Positions 20,726 through 30,723 are shown, counted from the stretch's first letter. The stretch is DNA of 64,000 nucleotides from Okapia johnstoni (GCA_024291935.2 CM044309.1:32884001-32948000), one strand, 5' to 3'. Numbers and translations are program-made. Notes: a model not told the origin generated them from the sequence alone.

Positions 20726-22104
20726 AAACTAATCACATAATTCATTAAATGAAAATTCTCTGGGCTTGAGCAGGCCAGACTAGGCCACGCCCTACCCATG
20801 TAGTTTGTCAGAGTAGTCGCTAGATGGCAGAACCGGCCCAGTTTGGACAGAGTTTGGACTGGGCACTGGCGAATCTTGGAAGCCTTTATGGGATTTTAGC
20901 ACCTGTTAGAAGTAACTGTTTCTCTTCAAATTAAGTAGATTGGGGCAGGAATAATAAGTCTCACTCTGTAGTTAAGCTGTAAAAGGAAATTTTTTACTTT
21001 TCAAAATGGAGAATCACAATCCAAATCATTTCCCACATATTTGGAAATGTGTCGTCTACCAAATAAAAGTAAAAAGGATGCAGGTCTTCTCATTTCTTCC
21101 TTCACAGAGGAGGGGGATATTGTGAGCTGACCATTTTAGATGAAGCTGGTTGCAGGTTATCATGCCTTTGTCTGCTACAGTAACTCTAGAGTGGTAAACG
21201 TCTCCTTTCAGAGAAGGAAGAATCGTGAGGGACTGAGCCAGGTCCTTAGTACCCCCAGAAGTCTGACTTGGGCACCACGTGTCTACCTGGAGCGGACTTT
21301 TATATATTACTCCACCCTGTCAGATTTGCAACTATAATAGGTACAAGTATTTAACAGGGATGATTAAAGAGAAACAACGTCCAGAAAATGAATTTAAGAG
21401 GTCGAACCTTATTTTTATCTTTTGTCATTTGTTTTTTGGGTTGAAATCAAAACCCAAGCAGGCTTTACCCAAAGAGCTAAATAGTCATATCTATGAATGG
21501 CACTGACTCTAAGGAAATTCACTCATGGAAGTGCCCAACCTCCTGGTGGGAATAGATCAAGGGGACCTCCTACAATCCTTGAGATAACACAGGCTTCACC
21601 CAAATCATCATAGTCTGAGGCTTTTATGACAACTAAGGGTTTACAATAGAAATACTCTAAGTATGTGATGGATATATCAGGTCAAGTCACATCAAGTTCA
21701 CATGACAGCTCACCTACAAACCATGAAAATCCTAGACTACCAATTTCCTGTTTTCTAGAAAAAGCACAAGCCTGCAGCTACTCACTCCCCTTCCAGGCCG
21801 CCTGTCCAGGCCCCAGTCCTACTTAAAAGAAAAAAATTTAAAAACCTACTCAGAAAACATGTCACGGAAGACCACAAATAAGAATTTGTAATTGCCAAAT
21901 GTGAAATGAGAGGAACTATTCAAAGCCATGTTGGGTGAAGCAGAAAGTATGTCTCCCGTTGTACTTTTGCTAGAACGTGCCCCAGAGGCATTTCTCATAA
22001 ATGGGAACAAAAAGTCTACCGTTTTCCCTCTTCTTCAAAAGAAAGAAATACTAATATCTTTGTATCAGATTCCAGGGTATTTCTAGAGACATGTTTTTAG
22101 TAGA
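20726..22104. other. Unassigned stretch
   Basis: About 1.4 kb with no repeat that I can name. The short overlapping frames at 21140-21506 have no recognisable domain. It contains one candidate CTCF motif. Confidence 0.45.
20817..20830 (+). promoter_or_regulatory. Candidate CTCF motif
   Basis: TCGCTAGATGGCAG matches the CTCF core CCASYAGRKGGCRS at 12 of 14 positions, including the invariant AG.TGGC block. Outside any repeat, in a locally GC-richer patch. Sequence match only. Confidence 0.3.
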
Positions 22105-22437
22105 TATTTAATCAGCTTTATTGAGGTATGACTGATATAAAATAAAATTCAGGAGTTTTAAAGGTATACTTTGATGAGTTTGAGAGAATATATACGGCTG
22201 TGTATCCACAACCACCACTGTGAACATTTCTCGTGACCAAAAATCATACATGGTCCTGTGCAACCAACCCCTTCCTCCCACCCCTCTCCCGGCTCCTCAG
22301 CTCCTACTCTGTCCCTCCAGTTTCTTTTTCTAAATTATCAGAAGATAAAATCATATAGCATGTAGTACTTTTTTCCTGGCTTCTTTCACTCAATACAATG
22401 TTTTTAATATTCATCCATGATATCCTGTGTATCAGTG
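22105..22437 (-). mobile_element. L1M LINE, left part of outer copy
   Basis: ATCAGCTTTATTGAGGTATGAC, ATCCACAACCACCACTGTGA and TTCTTTCACTCAATACAATG are an old L1 3' region in reverse. It stops at GTATCAGTGGA and resumes near 23317, so a younger L1 landed in it. Confidence 0.8.
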
Positions 22438-22523
22438 GAGGGTTTCTTGTGAGGGCATAGTTGGTTTACAATATGGTGTTGATTTCGGATATACAGCATG
22501 GTGATACAGTATTTTTGCAGATT
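22438..22523 (-). mobile_element. Inner L1, piece 1 of 3
   Basis: CATAGTTGGTTTACAATATGG and TCGGATATACAGCATGGTGAT are the start of a cetartiodactyl L1 3' region in reverse; cut by BovB. Confidence 0.7.
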
Positions 22524-22862
22524 GAAAACTCTTGAGAGTCCCTTGGACAGCAAGGAGATCAAACCAGTCAATCCTAAAGGAAATCAACCCTGGATATTCA
22601 TTGAAAGGACTGATGCTGAAGCTGAAGCTCCAATACTTTGGCCACACAGTGCAAAGAGCCATCTCATTGGAAAAGACCCTGATACTAGGAAAGGCTGAGG
22701 GCAGGAGGCGAGGAGAGTGACAGAGGATGAGGTGGGTGGATGGCATCACCAACTCAAAGACATGAGTTTCAGCAAACTCAGGGAGATGGTGAAGGACAGG
22801 GAAGTCAGACATGCTGCAGTCGATGGGGTCGCAAAGAGTCAGACACGATTTAGTGACTGAAA
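22524..22862 (+). mobile_element. BovB LINE 3' fragment inside L1
   Basis: From AAAACTCTTGAGAGTCCCTTGG to ACACGATTTAGTGACTGAAAAAC. It interrupts the inner L1 in the opposite direction. The ORF2 C-terminal frame is partly readable but broken. Confidence 0.92.
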
Positions 22863-22972
22863 AACAGTAAACAAATATTCCATTACAGGATAATGCGTAC
22901 ACTTCTCTGTGCTAAGTAAATCCTTGTTGCTTATCAATTTTGTGTATAATAGTTTATATCTGTTAATGTGTA
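22863..22972 (-). mobile_element. Inner L1, piece 2 of 3
   Basis: ATTCCATTACAGGATAATGCG, TGCTAAGTAAATCCTTGTTGC and TAATAGTTTATATCTGTTAATG continue the L1 3' region after BovB. Confidence 0.75.
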
Positions 22973-23178
22973 GTTAATTGCTCAGTCGTGTCTGACTCTT
23001 TGTGACCCTGTGGATTGCACCCTGTCAGGCTCCTCTGTCCATGGGATTTTCCCAGCAAGTGTACTGGAGTAGGTTGCCATCTCCTTCTCCAGGGGATCTT
23101 CCCTATGCATGGATCGAACCTGCCTCTCCTTGTCTCCTGCAGGCAGATTCTTTACAACTGAGCCGCTGGGCTCCCCCT
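22973..23178 (-). mobile_element. Bov-tA SINE inside L1
   Basis: From TAATTGCTCAGTCGTGTCTG to GAGCCGCTGGGCTCCCC, full length in reverse, with some damage in the B-box area (ATGGATCGAACC). Confidence 0.92.
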
Positions 23179-23316
23179 AATTTATCCCTCTTCATTTCCT
23201 TCTCCCCTTTGGTAATCAAAAGTTTGTTTGTTATGTCTATGAATCTGTTTCTGTTTTGTATATACATTCATTTGTATTATTCTTTAGATTAATGGGTTTT
23301 TGCTTTTTTTTTTTTT
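23179..23316 (-). mobile_element. Inner L1, piece 3 of 3
   Basis: CTAATTTATCCCTCTTCATTTC, CCCTTTGGTAATCAAAAGTTTG and ATTCATTTGTATTATTCTTTAG follow in L1 order. Ends around the T run at 23304-23318. Confidence 0.75.
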
Positions 23317-23570
23317 TTGCTGAGTAACATTACATTATATATGTACTTTACAGTTTATCTATTCATCAATGCCAAAATTTCCTTATCTTTAGTTTTCACT
23401 GTCATGAATACAGCCACTAGGAACATTTAATACAAGTCTTCGCGTGAACATTCTTTTCATTTATCTTGGGTAAATTTTTAAGGAGTGGGATTGCTAGGTC
23501 TTCTGGTAAATGTATGTTTAATTTTTTAAGACTCTGCACCACATTTTGGATAGGAAATTTATCTACTGTG
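23317..23570 (-). mobile_element. L1M LINE, right part of outer copy
   Basis: GCTGAGTAACATTACATTATA, GAGTGGGATTGCTAGGTCTT and AAGACTCTGCACCACATTTTG resume the old L1 where it left off at 22437. Confidence 0.75.
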
Positions 23571-24149
23571 TGTGGTTCTTTCTACATCCTGTGTCTGGAA
23601 TAGTAAGGGAGCAAAGGGTCTTTACCACAGGAAAGGTGCTGAGACAACATCTACATCTTCTCTGGAGTTTCAGATGATCACAATTGTTTGTGTCTTGCTC
23701 TTGGACAGGGAGTGATAAAATACCAAGATTTTTATCCTAGCCTGGGAAGATAGAGCTGTCAGGCCAGTGCTGTCTCCCTCACATGTCTTAGGTGGGGGTG
23801 GACACTGCTTGCTCTAGTGCATTTCACTAGCAACCCTGCATTGGGATCTGAACCACTCATAATAAAGCTGTCCTTAGTTCTTTGTCAGTGTTTCTCTGCA
23901 TGTGCTTCTCCCAAGGGAGAAGAAGAGCCAGTATACTAAATCCCCTAACTGCTCTCCAGTTGCTCTCTGGACCTTAATAGCCAGCATCTATATATAGAAG
24001 TATCTGGTGTGTAAATGCTGATGTTGACTATTTTTCTATTATCAAAAATCAAGTTTTGTAGTAGCTCAGGCTGAATTTAGAATTTGGAGATTGAAATTTG
24101 GAATATCTAGGACTGAAAAGAGAAATTGACAATAAAATAAATATACAAG
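23571..24149. other. Unassigned, possibly LTR-like
   Basis: AATAAAGCTGTCCTTAGTTC near 23872 and the GC pattern upstream recall the R-U5 end of an LTR, but I cannot define edges or a family. No coding signal. Confidence 0.25.
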
Positions 24150-24354
24150 ACTTCCCTGGTCGCTCAGATGGTAAAGAATCTGCCTGCAATGCGGGAGACC
24201 CAAGTTTGATCCTGGGTCAGAAAGATCCCCTGGAGAAAGGCATGGCAACCCGCTCCAGTATTCTTGCCTGGAGAATTCCGTGGACAGAGGAGCCTGGCAG
24301 CCTACAGTCCGTGGGGCCGCAAAGGGTTGGACACGACTGAGCAACTAACACACA
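24150..24354 (+). mobile_element. Bov-tA SINE
   Basis: From ACTTCCCTGGTCGCTCAGATG to CACGACTGAGCAACTAACAC. AAATATACAAG before and AAATGTATAAG after resemble an aged duplication. Confidence 0.93.
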
Positions 24355-24417
24355 CAAATGTATAAGAGGCTATTGCCTTGATTATATTTACTAGTGTACA
24401 GTAGGTTATACTCCCTG

Positions 24418-24547
24418 AAGGAGAAAATGGCACCCCACCCCAGTATTCTTGCTGGGATAATCCCATAGACAGAGGAACCTGACAGGCTACAGTGCACAGG
24501 GTCGCAAAGAGTTGGGACACAACTGAAGCAACTGAGCTCTCACACAT
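24418..24547 (+). mobile_element. BovA SINE, 5'-truncated
   Basis: Starts inside the body (GAAGGAGAAAATGGCACCCC) and runs to GGACACAACTGAAGCAACTG. Confidence 0.9.
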
Positions 24548-24850
24548 ACACGGTAGTTTATACTCAGAACTGGGCACTGGGTGTGTAGCAGCAAACAGGG
24601 CAGACAAGATCTTGTTTTCATGGAGCTTATTTTTTAATGGGATGGGAAGATAACCTGCTCATCAATGAATGCACAAACACACACACACAACAAGGAAAAT
24701 ATCAACACCAGGCAAACAATAAAATCAGGATGATGTGCTAACAGGGATCTGGGGAAGCCTCTCTGAAAAAGCCACACATATGTGGATCACGAAAAGTGCA
24801 TTCATAGGTCAAAGAAGCAAGTAATGCAAAGGTTCTGGGTAGAACAACCC
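24548..24850 (-). mobile_element. L2-like LINE, antisense
   Basis: GTAGCAGCAAACAGGGCAGAC, TTCATGGAGCTTATTTTTTA and GGGGAAGCCTCTCTGAAAAAG follow the reverse of the L2-like 3' region. A short (CA)n run sits at 24667-24688. Confidence 0.6.
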
Positions 24851-25504
24851 TGAGGAACAGAAAGAAAGCTGCTGTGGCAGAGCCTGGTGGGGGTGGAGTG
24901 GGGGAAGGGGAGGGCGTGCTTGAGGGAGAGAAGGCAGGAGGTAAAGGTTTGAGATTTTATACAATACTCTGTATTCTGCCTCCAAGTCCAAGTCCATTAT
25001 TTTACCTCACAGATAAGAGACCTAAGAAGAAAATTAAGGTTAGAGGAATTAAAGTTAAGAATGAGTTTCTAAAAGCCTAATAGATTTTTTTTTTTGGTTC
25101 AGTGACAAAAAATAAAACAGATCTAGAACACCTATCCTGCCTTCTAAAGACATCAGCTTTCTTTCTCCCTTCTTTGGCACTACTCCTCAATTTTATTATC
25201 CAACCACTTTCTCGTAGTCTTAAAGATTTTCCTCCAGGTTTTTAATCTTATTTTATTTACAGTTGTGATGGAGTAGCTCATGAATTTTGCTCTGTGCTCC
25301 AATGTTATGCAAATGTATGCAAATGAATGATTATGTTTTTGAAAAGTTGTATCCCTGAATGACACACAAAAACAATATGTGCTATTTAAGCACTAAATCA
25401 CGACATAAGCAGCATGAAGATCATTTATTTTCATGAGGTAGCAAAACTGTGACAGATTATGTACAGCACAGCCAAGGGGCAGAGAAGTATTGCTTGTAGT
25501 AGGG
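24851..25504. other. Unassigned stretch
   Basis: Starts with a GA-rich patch (24885-24945); the rest is AT-rich and unrecognised. Confidence 0.45.
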
Positions 25505-25615
25505 ATGGAATTCTCCAGGCCAGAAACTGGAGTGGGTAGCTGTCCCCCTTTTCCAGGGTTTTCAACCCATATTTGAACCCAGATCTCCTGCAGTGCAGGC
25601 TGAGTTACCTGCTCA
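25505..25615 (-). mobile_element. Decayed Bov-tA remnant
   Basis: GGAATTCTCCAGGCCAGAAAC, GGAGTGGGTAGCTGTCC and GAACCCAGATCTCCTGCAG are recognisable. The tail and part of the head are gone. Confidence 0.8.
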
Positions 25616-25792
25616 GGCCAACCGCTTTGGTAGGAGCAATTCTGAATACTGTAGTAGGGAGTTTTCTATTTAGAAAGGACTTACTTGGTTGAAATTCTTG
25701 GTCAAGAAACATTATAATTGAAAAATATCATTTCAAAGGATTTTGCAATTCAAAGATAATTGAGTCTAAAAGATTGCAGTTTATTCCTGATT

Positions 25793-26356
25793 CAGTTCAG
25801 TTCAGTCGCTCAGTCGTGTCCGACTCTTTGCGACCCCATGAATTGCAGCACGCCAGGCCTCCCTGTCCATCACCAACTCCCGGAGTCTACCCAAACCCAT
25901 GTCCATCGAGTCGGTGATGCCATCCAACCATCTCATCCTCCGTCGTCCCCTTCTCCTCCTGCCCCCAATCCTACCCAGCATTAGGGTCTTTTCCAATGAG
26001 TCAACACTTCGCATGAGGTGGCCAAAGTATTGGAGTTTCAGCTTCAACATCAGTCCTTCCAATGAACACCCAGGATTGATCCCTTTTAGGATGGACTGGT
26101 TGGATCTCCTTGCAGTCCAAGGGACTCTCAAGAGTCTTCTCCGACACCACAGTTCAAAAGCATCAATTCTTCGGCGCTCAGCTTTCTTCACCGTCCAACT
26201 CTCACATCCATACGTGACCACTGGAAAAACCATAGCCTTGACTAGACGGACTTTTGTTGGCAAAGTAACGTCTCTGCTTTTAAATATGCTATCTAGGTTG
26301 GCCATAACCTTCCTTCCAAGGAGTAAGCATCTTTTAATTTCATGGCTGCAATCACC
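25793..26356 (-). mobile_element. BovB LINE, recent 564-base copy with exact duplication
   Basis: The duplication tattcctgatt is exact at 25782-25792 and 26357-26367. The left end is the BovB 3' terminus (CAGTTCAGTTCAGTCGCTCAG). 5'-truncated. The internal frame is open, and sequence is close to my recalled BovB consensus, so it is probably among the youngest insertions in the window. Confidence 0.97.
25802..26305 (-). pseudogene. BovB ORF2 C-terminal fragment, open for 167 codons
   Basis: Covers the C-terminal domain of the RTE protein, from [20 protein letters not shown] through the arginine-rich [20 protein letters not shown] (about residues 112-131) to the natural end ...[11 protein letters not shown]. 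No stop or frameshift inside. The reverse-transcriptase catalytic box and the endonuclease lie upstream and are absent, so the fragment cannot retrotranspose. The methionine start is accidental. Confidence 0.9.
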
Positions 26357-26389
26357 TATTCCTGATTAATTCCAATTAATTATAATAGT

Positions 26390-26615
26390 AATTTACTATC
26401 AATTTATTTGGTCAAGCACTATACTAGAAATTCATTGGTTTGGTTATTTATAACCTCATTTAATTCTCCCAACAATCTTGTGCAAAAATTGTCGCTTAAG
26501 AATGTGAATTAACTTGTCCAATCTCACACTTGCCAGTGATTCCATGGCCAGAGTTTTAATCCAAGTCTGTCAAAGCTCAGAGCCTCAACTCTTAACCTCT
26601 ACATACTATGGTCCC
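26390..26615 (-). mobile_element. MIR relic
   Basis: Antisense: AACCTCATTTAATTCTCCCAAC, AATTAACTTGTCCAATCTCAC and CAGAGCCTCAACTCTTAACC. Confidence 0.8.
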
Positions 26616-26710
26616 AGGATGAGGAAGAAACAGAAAATCATTCTAGCCATAAAGACCAGATGTCATAAGGACTACTGAAGCTATTTTTGAAAAAATTACA
26701 TCTTTTGAGT

Positions 26711-26884
26711 GGGCTTCCCTGGTGGCTAAGATGGTAAAAAATCTACATGCAATGCAAGAAACCCAAGTTCAACCCCTGGGTCAGGAAGCTCCCCTGGAGC
26801 AGGGAATGGCTGCCCACTCCAGTATTCTTGCCTGGAGAATTCCATGGACAGAGGGACCTGGCGGGCTACAGTCCATGGGGTTGG
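26711..26884 (+). mobile_element. Bov-tA SINE, 3'-truncated
   Basis: Complete head (GGGCTTCCCTGGTGGCTAAG) and body to CAGTCCATGGGGTTGG, then leaves BovA sequence before the GTCGCAAAGAG tail. Loss of the 3' end is unusual for TPRT and points to a later deletion. Confidence 0.9.
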
Positions 26885-26924
26885 CTGGAGATACATTTCC
26901 ATATTTCTATTCACTCACTCACTC

Positions 26925-27053
26925 AGCAAGTATTTGTTGATTACTTACTATTGGCCAGTATGGAATGGGCACTGTTCTCTGCGTGGAAAGCTACAGCAAT
27001 GAACAAAACACAATCACTTCTCTCCAGGAGTTTACATTTCAGAAGGGAAGATG
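26925..27053 (-). mobile_element. L2 LINE, left segment, split by MLT1
   Basis: CAGCAAGTATTTGTTGATTAC, GCAATGAACAAAACACAATC and CCAGGAGTTTACATTTCAG are the reverse of an L2 3' end. It continues at 29004 (GATAAACAATTTTTAAC), on the far side of the MLT1. Confidence 0.75.
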
Positions 27054-27342
27054 TGTTGATTTCCTTGGGCTTTCATAACAAATTACCACAAAATGGATGG
27101 CTTGCACCCACAGAAATTTATGTTCTCACAGGGATAGAGACCAGAAATGAAGGTGTTAGCAGAGCCATGCTCCTTCTAAAGGCCCTTGGGGAGAATTCTT
27201 GGCTGTGGCTACATAACCTCAGTCTCTGCCTCCTTCACACGGCCTTTCCTGTGTGTCTTCTCCTTCCTTCTCTCTTATGAGGACACTTCTAATTGAGTTA
27301 GAACCCATCAAGGTAAACCTACAATCTCAAAATCCTTAACTT
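27054..27342 (-). mobile_element. MLT1-type (ERVL-MaLR) LTR, left part
   Basis: Begins TGTTGATTTCC; CATAACAAATTACCACAAAATG, GAGCCATGCTCCTTCTAAAGG and TTATGAGGACACTTCTAATTG are diagnostic. It stops at AAAATCCTTAACTT (27329-27342), the left copy of the L1 target-site duplication. Old, solitary LTR with no coding sequence. Confidence 0.85.
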
Positions 27343-27917
27343 TTCACCAGCCGTACTAGGGTTCCCTTCTCTTCACATCATCACCAACGTTTGTTATTTG
27401 TGGTCTTTTTGATGATAGCCATTCTGAAAGGTGTGAGGTGATATCTCGCTGTGGTTTTGATTTGCATTTCCTTGATTCTCAGTGATGTTGAGCGTCTTCT
27501 AATCTGCCTGTTAGCCAGCTGTATATCTTCTTTTGAAAAATGTCTATTCCCATCTTCTGCCCATTTTTTGATTGGTTGCTTGGTTTTTATTTTGTTTTGA
27601 TATTAATTTGTATGAGCTGTTTATATACTTTGGGTATCAACTCCTTGTCAGTCATATAATTTGCAAATATTTTCTCCCATTCAGTAGATTGATGGTTTCC
27701 TTTCCTGTGCAAAAGCTTTTAAGTTTAATTAGGTCCTATTTGCTTATTTTTGCTTTTGTTTTCTTTGCTTTAAGAGACAGACCCCCAAAAATACTGCTGT
27801 AGTTTATGTAAAAGAGTGCTCTGCATATGTTTTCTTCTAGGAGTTTATTGGTTTCTAGTTTTACGTTCAGGTTTTTAATACATCTGAGTTTATTTTTTCA
27901 TATGTTGTGAGTATATC
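27343..27917 (-). mobile_element. L1 LINE, inverted 5' part of a twin-primed insertion
   Basis: Antisense L1 ORF2 3' region: GTACTAGGGTTCCCTTCTC, GGTGATATCTCGCTGTGGTT, CCATTTTTTGATTGGTTGC and ATTTTCTCCCATTCAGTAG. In L1 order it lies directly upstream of the piece at 27918, but flipped. About 130 bases of L1 are missing at the switch point. Confidence 0.85.
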
Positions 27918-28561
27918 TGAAGGAAACAAAAACATTAATTTGAAAAGACACATACATCCTGATATATATATAGCAGCATTATTTACAATAGCTAAGATAT
28001 GAAAGCAACCTAATCATCAACAGATGAATTAATAAAGAAGATGTAGTATATATACCAAGGAATATTACTCGGCCATAAAAAGAATGAGATTTCGCCATTT
28101 TCAACATCATGGATTGATTTGGAGGATATTATTCTCCGTAAAGTAAGTCAGACAAAGACAAATACTCTATGTTATTGTTCGTAAGTACAATCTTAAAAGT
28201 AAAACAAAAGAATATAATAAAACAGAAGCATACTCACAGATTGAGAAACAAAGGAGAGGCTACCAGTGAGGAGAAGGGATGAGGGAGGGGCAAGATAGGA
28301 GTAGAGACTAAAGAAACAAACTACTATGTGTAAAATAAACAAGCTGTAGAGGCATATTGTACAGCACAGGGAATATAGCCAATTAATTTCCAAGAACTTT
28401 AAAAGGAGGATATTCTAGAAAAGTATCAAATCACTATGTTGCACGTCTAAAATACAATACAATATTGCATAATATTTTAAATATTGTAAACCAACTAAAC
28501 CTCAATAAATGCAATAAAAATAAGAACAAAATAAATGCCAATCACACACTAAGAAGGATAA
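27918..28561 (+). mobile_element. L1 LINE, 3' part of the same insertion
   Basis: Sense L1: AAACAAAAACATTAATTTGAAAAG, CAGCATTATTTACAATAGC, TATTACTCGGCCATAAAAAG, TTGTACAGCACAGGGAATAT and CAATAAATGCAATAAAAAT near 28505. About 40 bases beyond the normal L1 end belong to the extra tail described at 28798. Confidence 0.88.
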
Positions 28562-28571
28562 CCGATGACAG

Positions 28572-28787
28572 CTTTTAAATTTTATTTATTAATTTATTTT
28601 TGGCTACACTGGGTCTCCACTGCTGTGCATGGGTTTTCTCTGGTTGTGTGAACAGGGGCTACTCTCTAGTTGCATCACATGGGCTTAGTTGCTCCTCTGC
28701 ATGTGGGATCTTCATGGACCAGAGATGGAACCCATGTCCCCTGTATTGCCAAGCAGATTCTTTACCACTGGACCACCAAGGAAGTCC
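28572..28787 (-). mobile_element. CHR-2-type SINE in the L1 tail
   Basis: From TTTTAAATTTTATTTATTAAT to GACCACCAAGGAAGTCC. The duplication ccgatgacag is exact at 28562-28571 and 28788-28797. Confidence 0.94.
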
Positions 28788-28797
28788 CCGATGACAG

Positions 28798-28894
28798 TTT
28801 TTTTCATTTTGATTGCAACCAGAGTTTTTCCTTCCTGTGAGTTTTTAGGTGTGACTAAAGATTAGCCTTCTGGCAAAAAAAAAAAAAAAAAAAA
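28798..28894 (+). mobile_element. Extra 3' sequence and A20 tail of the L1, possible transduction
   Basis: With the CHR-2 removed, about 110 bases of non-L1 sequence lie between the normal L1 end (near 28520) and an A20 run at 28875-28894. The run abuts the right target-site copy AAAATCTTAATT (28891-28902). This is the arrangement left when transcription reads past the L1 end. Confidence 0.55.
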
Positions 28895-29003
28895 TCTTAA
28901 TTACATCCGTACAGATCCTTTATCCAAATAAAGTCACATTGACAGTTTATAGAAATTAGAACATGGTAGTGGGGCGATGGAGACTACAGTTCAACTCACT
29001 ACA
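28895..29003 (-). mobile_element. MLT1-type LTR, right part
   Basis: TCTTAATTACATCCGTACAG, CCAAATAAAGTCACATTGAC and CAACTCACTACA close the LTR that began at 27054. AGATG before (27049-27053) and AGATA after (29003-29007) are compatible with a 5-base ERVL-type duplication. Confidence 0.85.
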
Positions 29004-29206
29004 GATAAACAATTTTTAACAATTAACAAATGTATAGTGACAATAAGTCCTATAGAGAAAAGGAAAACAAGGAAGGGGAACAGTGAGTATAAGGATGCAG
29101 TGTTACATTGACAATGACTGGAAGGTCTCACTGAGGAGTTTATATTTAGGAAGAGACCTAGAGAAGATGATAGAAATCGGATGGTGACTGGAGTGCGGCA
29201 GAGGTG
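29004..29206 (-). mobile_element. L2-like LINE, middle segment
   Basis: ATAAACAATTTTTAACAATTAAC and CTGGAAGGTCTCACTGAGGAG continue the antisense L2-like element from 26925-27053. Confidence 0.65.
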
Positions 29207-29580
29207 GTTAGCCACTCACCGGAACCTTTTCCCTTCCTGGTTCACACCGAACATTTCCCAGCCCCCTTCTAATCAGGTGTGGCAGGGGGACTGCGTTCTA
29301 GTGAAGCAACAGGAGTGGAGGCGTTGACCACAACATGCAACCTGTCCTGGAAAAGCTCTCCCATGAATTCCTTTCAGCCCTTCTCATTTTCCAGTTTGCT
29401 GTAAAGGAGTGCTCTCCAGAGCAACTCAGAAAGCCTCATGTCGAACATGGCAGAACTTCCTTTAGCCTGGGTTCCAGAGTGATAACATGGAAGAACATTA
29501 GATGAGAAAGAAAATATCCACTGTGTTTGAGCCACTATAGAATTTTGGACCTGCTCGTTGCAGCCGGTATTCATTAAGAA
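29207..29580 (+). mobile_element. Old LTR-like or MER-type relic
   Basis: GGACTGCGTTCTAGTGAAGC near 29288 and the end CCACTGTGTTTGAGCCACT...GCAGCCGGTATTCATTAAG recall old mammalian LTRs that end in GTTTAAGCCACTG...GCAGC. It separates two L2-like segments. Family uncertain. Confidence 0.4.
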
Positions 29581-29639
29581 ATACACAGAGGGAAGAGCTT
29601 TAAAGGAACCAGGTGTAAAATGCCCCAGGCACGGGCATA

Positions 29640-30100
29640 CTTGGTCTGCTTAAAGAAAAGTAAGACAGCCAGTGTGGCAGGAACAGTGGGCAATGAGGAA
29701 AGTGTGGAAGACGAGGTCAGAGAGGCCCACACTGTGTACCACAGCAGCCCTCTAGAGATCGCTGTAAATTTGGAAGCCATTGCAGAACCTAACATCGCGA
29801 TGATTCCCGAGGCTGCTGTAAGGAAAGCAGAATGCAGCGGCGCATGCACCGAAGCAGCGAGCCCAGGTAGGAAGCTACTGCAGAAATCAAACTCGAGGTG
29901 ATGGTGGCTTGGTCTAGGCTCGCAGCCATCCAGGTGAGAGGAGTAGAGAGGTAATAGATGTGTTTGAAAAGTAAAGTTGTCATGATTTCCTGAGAGATTG
30001 GGTATAGGGGATGAAAGGATGAGAGAACATGTGGATGACGCTAGGGCTTTTGGACTGGTCAACTGAAAGGATGACGTTGCCGTGTGATCTGTTTTGATAA
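29640..30100 (-). mobile_element. L2-like LINE, right segment
   Basis: GGTGATGGTGGCTTGGTCTAG near 29897 and CAACTGAAAGGATGACGTTGCC near 30059 follow the reverse of the same old LINE. The 196-codon minus-strand frame over 29574-30164 lies in this relic and has no conserved domain. Confidence 0.55.
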
Positions 30101-30723
30101 AGACAGCCCTGATGTCAATATCCCTTGTACACTGACAGTAATGATGCAACCTGCCCAGAGCCAAGGAAACATCTGATTAAGGACAGGGCTAAACAAGGTA
30201 CTGCATCCTCTCTTTGGAATGCTCTCTGAGTGTGCATGCACCCTCCCACACAGAGGATGCTATTTTCCTTTTAAATGAACCATCTGTTTTATCTTTGACA
30301 CTTTTGTGATTTTACTGTGTTATTTTCAAGTTCACATTAGCAGCTTCTGTCTACCTAAAGAACAGGTTTACAAAATGTAGGAACCATTTCCATTTGAGTA
30401 CGTATATACTGTCTACTCAGGTACCTAATACAATAAGTGAGGAACTTAAATATTTTTTTGAAAACTGAACACATCACCATCTTGATGTGTTAAAAGAAAA
30501 AAAAGTCCTGATATAGATAGCCCACTCAGTCCAAAGAATGGTCCCTCATGAAACAAAAGGATTCAGCAAGTAATGATGACTTCTGTAGCGTGAAAAGAAG
30601 ATTCTAGAAATAATCATAGAAGATAATTTCCCTTCTATTCCCAGAGAGTGCAAATTCTTTGGAGATAAAGACTGTTTCATGTATATTTCATAATTCAAGA
30701 ATCCTTTTCTCCTGCTTCCTAGC
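30101..30723. other. Unassigned stretch
   Basis: No gene or repeat recognised. Confidence 0.45.

Noticed and set aside
26747..27280. 177-codon plus-strand open frame
   Set aside because: Crosses a Bov-tA, an L2 fragment and an MLT1 LTR; a chance frame through three repeats.
29574..30164. 196-codon minus-strand open frame
   Set aside because: Lies across an antisense L2-like relic and an unnamed LTR-like relic; no conserved domain, with competing frames on both strands.
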